Source: SKKC01 sp046542845
GTDB lineage: Bacteria; Spirochaetota; Spirochaetia; DSM-27196; SKKC01
Direction of reading: 5' to 3'
Assembly (NCBI GenBank): GCA_046542845.1
Contig: JBKHAN010000006.1
Span: forward strand, 1-64,000
Length of the DNA: 64,000 nucleotides
Shown: one piece after another, positions 60,500 through 64,000 of the stretch
How positions within the stretch are numbered: the stretch's first letter is position 1
Layout: each line of letters opens with the position of its first letter
The notes under the pieces: generated by a model
Databases searched by the model: none
The model's input: only the letters and a program-made list of their open reading frames with translations
What the model was told of the DNA's origin: nothing
Made by a program: the position numbers and the translations under genes

Positions 60500-62155
60500 T
60501 CAGGCGGCGCGCCGGCTCGTTTTCGTTGAAACACCCACACGAACTTTCGCGACGCCCGGATTCAAACGTGCGTGTCGATGGGATATTGCGTACATGATCG
60601 CAGTCAATACCGCAAGACCAATAACGGCAAAGATCGGAACATCGCCGGGCTGCCGCACGATCCCTTCCGTGTGCACCGGTCGAAGATCGACAACCATGGG
60701 GCCAGGTTCACGAAGCAGCAGACGTGCAGGCAAGCCGTCGGCCGTATCGAGCACGGTCTCGAACCATTGAAGGTCAAAGCGTACGACCTGTTCGTTCCAG
60801 GTATCGAATCCCCCGTCAGCTCGTTGTTCAAACCGTTGTCGTTCTATGCTGTATCCCGGCTCAGGCACCCTGAACTCCAGAGCTCGCGGGTCAGGTACAT
60901 GAGACAACGCGGTCTGATAATACCGGTGGGCGAGATAGGTTCCGACGGAAACCTGATAGTCGTTCGCCGAAGCGCTCCCGAACTCGCTGAGCGCCCGGTC
61001 GACTGGATTCATGTCGTTTCGACCATCGTGCGACAGGAGAACCGGTGTCGGAGTTTTGAGGGCATCCTGAGACGATTCCACTTCAAGCAGCACTGAGACC
61101 ATGACCACCGTCACAAGCGTGAGTATGGCGATCGGCGGAAGGAGCGACGGGGACTCCCGCACCAGCGGAACGGCTACGAAGAGGGGATGATCGGGTCTAC
61201 GCTGTCTGAGAAAGACCATCCAGGTTATCGCGGCGGCAAGCACTGATCCAGCTGCGAGCAGCAGCACCGGCCCGATACCCACCGACCGAGCCGAGCTTAC
61301 TACCACCGTGACAACAATACTCAACCAGATCGATCCAAGCAGGACAAAAAACGGAGACCTGAATCGGTTATGAACGTTCCCGCGATGCCGTGTGAAGATG
61401 CTGCGTGCATATGCAGCAAACGAAAGGGTGAAAAGCTCCGCCGTTCGAGTCAAAAACAGAAACGGCATAAAACCGGTCGCAGGGACCGCAGAGCCCAGAA
61501 GAAGAAGCGCAACAGACATCAACGCGATTCGGCGCTTCTTTACCATCACAATAAACAGCGGTACGACCGAGAGCGGTACGATACGCAGCGGCAGCGAAAA
61601 ATCACCCCTGGGTCGGCGTACGTGGACATCACGCTCGTCCGTACCCGGGATCTGTGAAACTGCCGTCAGCACCTCGGTGGTCAGCTCGTTCGGCGACCGA
61701 TCGGAATTGTCGAGGACCACGTAAATCTGATGCGCCTCGGCGCTGTTCCATTCGGCCCGAAACAATTCGGGTACCGCACGAAGGAACGGATCACGGCGCG
61801 GGTCATCCTCCATCAGCCTCAGACTAATGTCACTCACGGCTACCTCGTCGCTTTCGCCGTCAAAACGCGACACGTGTACCGGAAAGTTGAATCGGGACAC
61901 GACGGTACGCCCAAGCCGTTCTTCGAGGGCATCGGCAAAGCGCTTCGTGTCGGCGGTATTCCGTACGACCACCGGCAGTGAGCGTTGCCACCGGCGCTCC
62001 TGACCGTAGCCGGAGTCGGTCCGAAACGATTCCACGGGCGCCGCGGATTGTGCACCCAGGCTCGTCGGAAGCAGGACGTGAACGCCGAAATGAAATGCGA
62101 GGAAGGAGAAGAGAAAGAAGGTAAAAGCAAGCGGAGTCCGGTGACACGAGCGCAC
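60500..62155 (-). CDS. polytopic membrane protein, unknown function
   Basis: A protein of about 551 residues with an N-terminal signal or anchor helix, a periplasmic domain (about 35-200, including F-P-V-H-V-S-R-F-D-G), a block of about six transmembrane helices (205-400), a second extracytoplasmic region and a final helix (about 515-535) before a basic tail ending T-S-R-R-A-A. I do not recognise the family and see no catalytic motif. The start is uncertain: GTG 62155 is the first reasonable codon after the upstream gene stop; the open frame extends to 62272 inside that gene. Confidence 0.7.
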   Translation of the reverse strand: MRSCHRTPLAFTFFLFSFLAFHFGVHVLLPTSLGAQSAAPVESFRTDSGYGQERRWQRSLPVVVRNTADTKRFADALEERLGRTVVSRFNFPVHVSRFDGESDEVAVSDISLRLMEDDPRRDPFLRAVPELFRAEWNSAEAHQIYVVLDNSDRSPNELTTEVLTAVSQIPGTDERDVHVRRPRGDFSLPLRIVPLSVVPLFIVMVKKRRIALMSVALLLLGSAVPATGFMPFLFLTRTAELFTLSFAAYARSIFTRHRGNVHNRFRSPFFVLLGSIWLSIVVTVVVSSARSVGIGPVLLLAAGSVLAAAITWMVFLRQRRPDHPLFVAVPLVRESPSLLPPIAILTLVTVVMVSVLLEVESSQDALKTPTPVLLSHDGRNDMNPVDRALSEFGSASANDYQVSVGTYLAHRYYQTALSHVPDPRALEFRVPEPGYSIERQRFEQRADGGFDTWNEQVVRFDLQWFETVLDTADGLPARLLLREPGPMVVDLRPVHTEGIVRQPGDVPIFAVIGLAVLTAIMYAISHRHARLNPGVAKVRVGVSTKTSRRAA

Positions 62156-62168
62156 GGTTTTCAGGCAG

Positions 62169-62633
62169 CTATAGAATACTGAAGGCGATCGCAATAAAAA
62201 ACCCCAACAGAATGCCGACACTGACTTCTGCCGATGTATGGCCGTGTATTTCCCGCACCGGGGTAAAATCAATATCTCCTTGTGTCGCCACCTGATTGCC
62301 GAGCTTGTTCAACGCCTGCGCTTGCAGTCCGGCAGCTCGTCTGACCCCGAGTGCATCTCGGACGACGACGGTCCCGTAGCATAAGGACAGGATAAACACG
62401 GAGCTGCCGATACCCTCATAAAACCCGATAGACGTGGCCAGGGCTGTAACCATGGAGCTGTGGCTCGACGGCATTCCTCCCGTTCGCCAGAAGATCGTAA
62501 CCAGTACCGAGCCTGGATTACGTGAGGGATTTCGCATTGCGCTTATTACCGACTTGATCAGCTGTGCTATGAGCCAACTGAAGAACGCACTGAGAAAAAC
62601 GGGATGAGAAATGAGTATGTAGACGGACCTCAA
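62169..62633 (-). CDS. divergent PAP2-family membrane protein (DUF212/YuiD-like)
   Basis: A 154-residue membrane protein of the acid phosphatase/vanadium-dependent haloperoxidase-related family. Diagnostic are R-T-G-G-M-P-S-S-H-S-S, V-V-R-D-A-L-G-V-R-R-A-A-G-L-Q-A and E-I-H-G-H-T-S-A-E-V. Four or five short helices are seen. PAP2 relatives dephosphorylate lipid phosphates; activity in this subgroup is unproven. CAGGAG lies six bases before TTG 62633, favouring it over GTG 62636. It is 13 bases from the next membrane-protein gene. Confidence 0.9.
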   Translation of the reverse strand: MRSVYILISHPVFLSAFFSWLIAQLIKSVISAMRNPSRNPGSVLVTIFWRTGGMPSSHSSMVTALATSIGFYEGIGSSVFILSLCYGTVVVRDALGVRRAAGLQAQALNKLGNQVATQGDIDFTPVREIHGHTSAEVSVGILLGFFIAIAFSIL

Positions 62634-62696
62634 CACGAACTCCTGAAGTAAAACAGTGTGTGTCAGCGAGGCATGTCTGTCAAGCTTCGTGGCGAT

Positions 62697-63647
62697 TCAG
62701 AGAACGAGTGCAAACACCCGCACGAGCACAATATAGTTCAGGAAAACGGAGGCAAGGAGCACCGCCACGGCCGCGAGTTCAAAGAGCACGGCCTTCCGCT
62801 GGTTTCGTCGTATCGCAGCGGCATTCAACTCGGGGCGTGCATTCGAAACGGCCATAAGCCGCAGTCCGTCCCGGGTGGCCCTGTGAGCCCTGCCGCGTCG
62901 CCACAGGTTTCGATACAGGAAATAACCCGGCACCCCCGGCGGAAGGAGCGGCAGGACGGGAATTGCAGCGAGCCCGAGCGTGAGAAGGCCGTCGGTATAC
63001 GAGGCCTGAAGAACACGCATCGAGAGTATGGAAAGGGCGAACATTCCTGAAAGCAGCGCCAGCGGTGTAATGAGACTCCAGTATTCGTTCCGCTGGCGAC
63101 CCGTCCAGACTGCCCTCTCAAGCACGTGTTCGCTCGGACCATCGTACAGCAACAGGAGCGGCCGTATCGTCTCGCGGCGAGCGAAGACCGCGTTCCCCTC
63201 CTGAGATGTCAGTATCCCTGAGACAAACGCAGCGCTTCCCTCGGTAAGACTGGTCACCTGTCGCCAGGGTATCACATCCGGGGTTTCGCTGGGAAAATCT
63301 ATGCCGTGCGCGGGCGGCAGCGATTGCTCGGAATCTTTGTAGGGCGGCAACACGATCAGGTTCGTATCGGTCATGTCCACTTCGACGCTGGCGTTTCCAT
63401 CGCGTAACCAGATTCTATTATCACCCTGAAGTGCTTCAAGCCGTCCGATAAAATAGCATTCGCGCTCCTTCACGCTTCCATCTCTGACGGCTCGTATATC
63501 GGTATAGACGGCTCTGGGGATCGAGGCGGCGTGGTACACGTCGTTCCGAAAACGCCGCCACCTCGCGCGGACGACGACCGCTCCGATTCCGGGAAGAACG
63601 AGGTAAAACACTACCGCAATGATAATCGACAACAACAACATCGGCAT
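62697..63647 (-). CDS. membrane protein, unknown function
   Basis: A 316-residue protein with an N-terminal helix (about 5-26), a beta-rich soluble domain (about 50-185, with F-I-G-R-L-E-A-L-Q-G and S-V-E-V-D-M that recall an OB- or NfeD-like fold), two central helices (195-240) and a last helix (about 292-312). No family is recognised. It lies 60 bases before the PAP2-like gene on the same strand and is divergent from the metallo-hydrolase gene (53-base gap). Confidence 0.7.
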   Translation of the reverse strand: MPMLLLSIIIAVVFYLVLPGIGAVVVRARWRRFRNDVYHAASIPRAVYTDIRAVRDGSVKERECYFIGRLEALQGDNRIWLRDGNASVEVDMTDTNLIVLPPYKDSEQSLPPAHGIDFPSETPDVIPWRQVTSLTEGSAAFVSGILTSQEGNAVFARRETIRPLLLLYDGPSEHVLERAVWTGRQRNEYWSLITPLALLSGMFALSILSMRVLQASYTDGLLTLGLAAIPVLPLLPPGVPGYFLYRNLWRRGRAHRATRDGLRLMAVSNARPELNAAAIRRNQRKAVLFELAAVAVLLASVFLNYIVLVRVFALVL

Positions 63648-63700
63648 TTCAGTGACTTGCGACGACCTGAATACTCGGGTACTGTGGCGGGGAGCATATC

Positions 63701-64000
63701 ATGATCGAGAGAATCATTGTAGGACCCTTTCACACAAATACATACGTCGTTACTACGGGCAAAAAGGAGTGTCTGGTTATAGACCCGGGTGCTGATCCGG
63801 AAACCGTGCTGTACAGACTCGAGGTTCTGAATGTCAAGCCGGTTGCGATCGCACTGACACACGGTCATATTGACCACGCTTCGGCGTGTAACGCAATCCG
63901 CGAGAAGTATGGTCAGGCCGGGAACGAAGTTCCGGTGTACATGCACGGGGATGACCTACCCCTGCTTGATGCGAAGCATGTTTCGCTCGCCGGTAGTATT
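63701..64000 (+). CDS. metallo-beta-lactamase-fold hydrolase (partial)
   Basis: The first 100 residues of a glyoxalase-II-like hydrolase, cut by the right edge. M-I-E-R-I-I-V-G-P-F-H-T-N-T-Y is the usual start, V-I-D-P-G-A-D follows, and the zinc motif is T-H-G-H-I-D-H. GGGGAG lies six bases before ATG 63701. Members hydrolyse S-lactoylglutathione or other thioesters; the missing C-terminus prevents a closer call. Confidence 0.9.
   Translation, partial: MIERIIVGPFHTNTYVVTTGKKECLVIDPGADPETVLYRLEVLNVKPVAIALTHGHIDHASACNAIREKYGQAGNEVPVYMHGDDLPLLDAKHVSLAGSI

Overview
The window is a compact, high-coding-density chromosomal segment with a moderately high GC content. Gene content points to a spirochaete (Spirochaetota, probably Spirochaetaceae; an inference from gene content, not proven). 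The clues are a periplasmic binding protein that matures near A-S-G-E-A-E-E, a parE-parC pair, mcsA-mcsB-clpC placed behind lolCDE, several secreted YD-repeat, PEGA and RCC1-type proteins, and an MFS transporter fused to HEAT-like repeats. I see no rRNA, tRNA, CRISPR array, insertion sequence or prophage. No stretch over 300 bases lacks a gene.

Layout. 1-6.4 kb: an edge fragment, the MFS-HEAT fusion, an ApbE flavin transferase lipoprotein overlapping an LTA-synthase/sulfatase-type membrane enzyme, a patatin phospholipase and an ArsC/Spx-like protein. 6.4-10.9 kb: treY-treZ, which make trehalose from malto-oligosaccharides. 10.9-14.6 kb: an OmpR-type two-component system behind a YD-repeat protein, then Mn-type superoxide dismutase with a terminator. 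14.7-23.0 kb: a D,D-carboxypeptidase, a NodIJ-like ABC exporter, gamma-glutamyltransferase and a GH38 alpha-mannosidase. 23.1-27.9 kb: parC, parE and a secreted unknown. 27.9-40.5 kb: one long leftward gene array, prfB (with a programmed +1 frameshift), a CheY-like protein, a PEGA protein, ftsY, a YD protein, lolC, lolD, lolE, mcsA, mcsB and clpC, mostly overlapping or nearly abutting.

40.6-45.3 kb: a secreted FN3-like protein, a GH57 enzyme and a tandem TetR regulator. 45.5-53.0 kb: a rightward operon of a KAS III-like enzyme, a complete branched-chain-amino-acid-type ABC importer (binding protein, two ATPases, two permeases), an SDR oxidoreductase and an alpha/beta hydrolase. It is divergent from the tandem TetR gene, and the shared control region carries two related 22-bp operator-like sites. 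This is the best candidate for an undescribed uptake-and-catabolism system.

53-64 kb: an RCC1-type lipoprotein, a GH120 beta-xylosidase divergent from a fumarate-reductase-like flavoprotein, a VOC protein, a NagZ-like GH3 lipoprotein, a thioredoxin-like protein, an ArsR regulator, membrane proteins and the start of a metallo-beta-lactamase-fold hydrolase.

The most notable sequence-level observations are: an McsB homologue that has lost the catalytic Glu pair and Cys (a probable pseudokinase) inside an otherwise intact mcsA-mcsB-clpC array; the double-TetR protein with its duplicated operator; a KAS III-like enzyme with a Cys-His-His rather than Cys-His-Asn triad; an ArsC-like protein with Ser in place of Cys; alanines at both main quinolone-resistance positions of ParC; and two genes whose best promoters place the start codon at the predicted transcription start, suggesting leaderless mRNAs.
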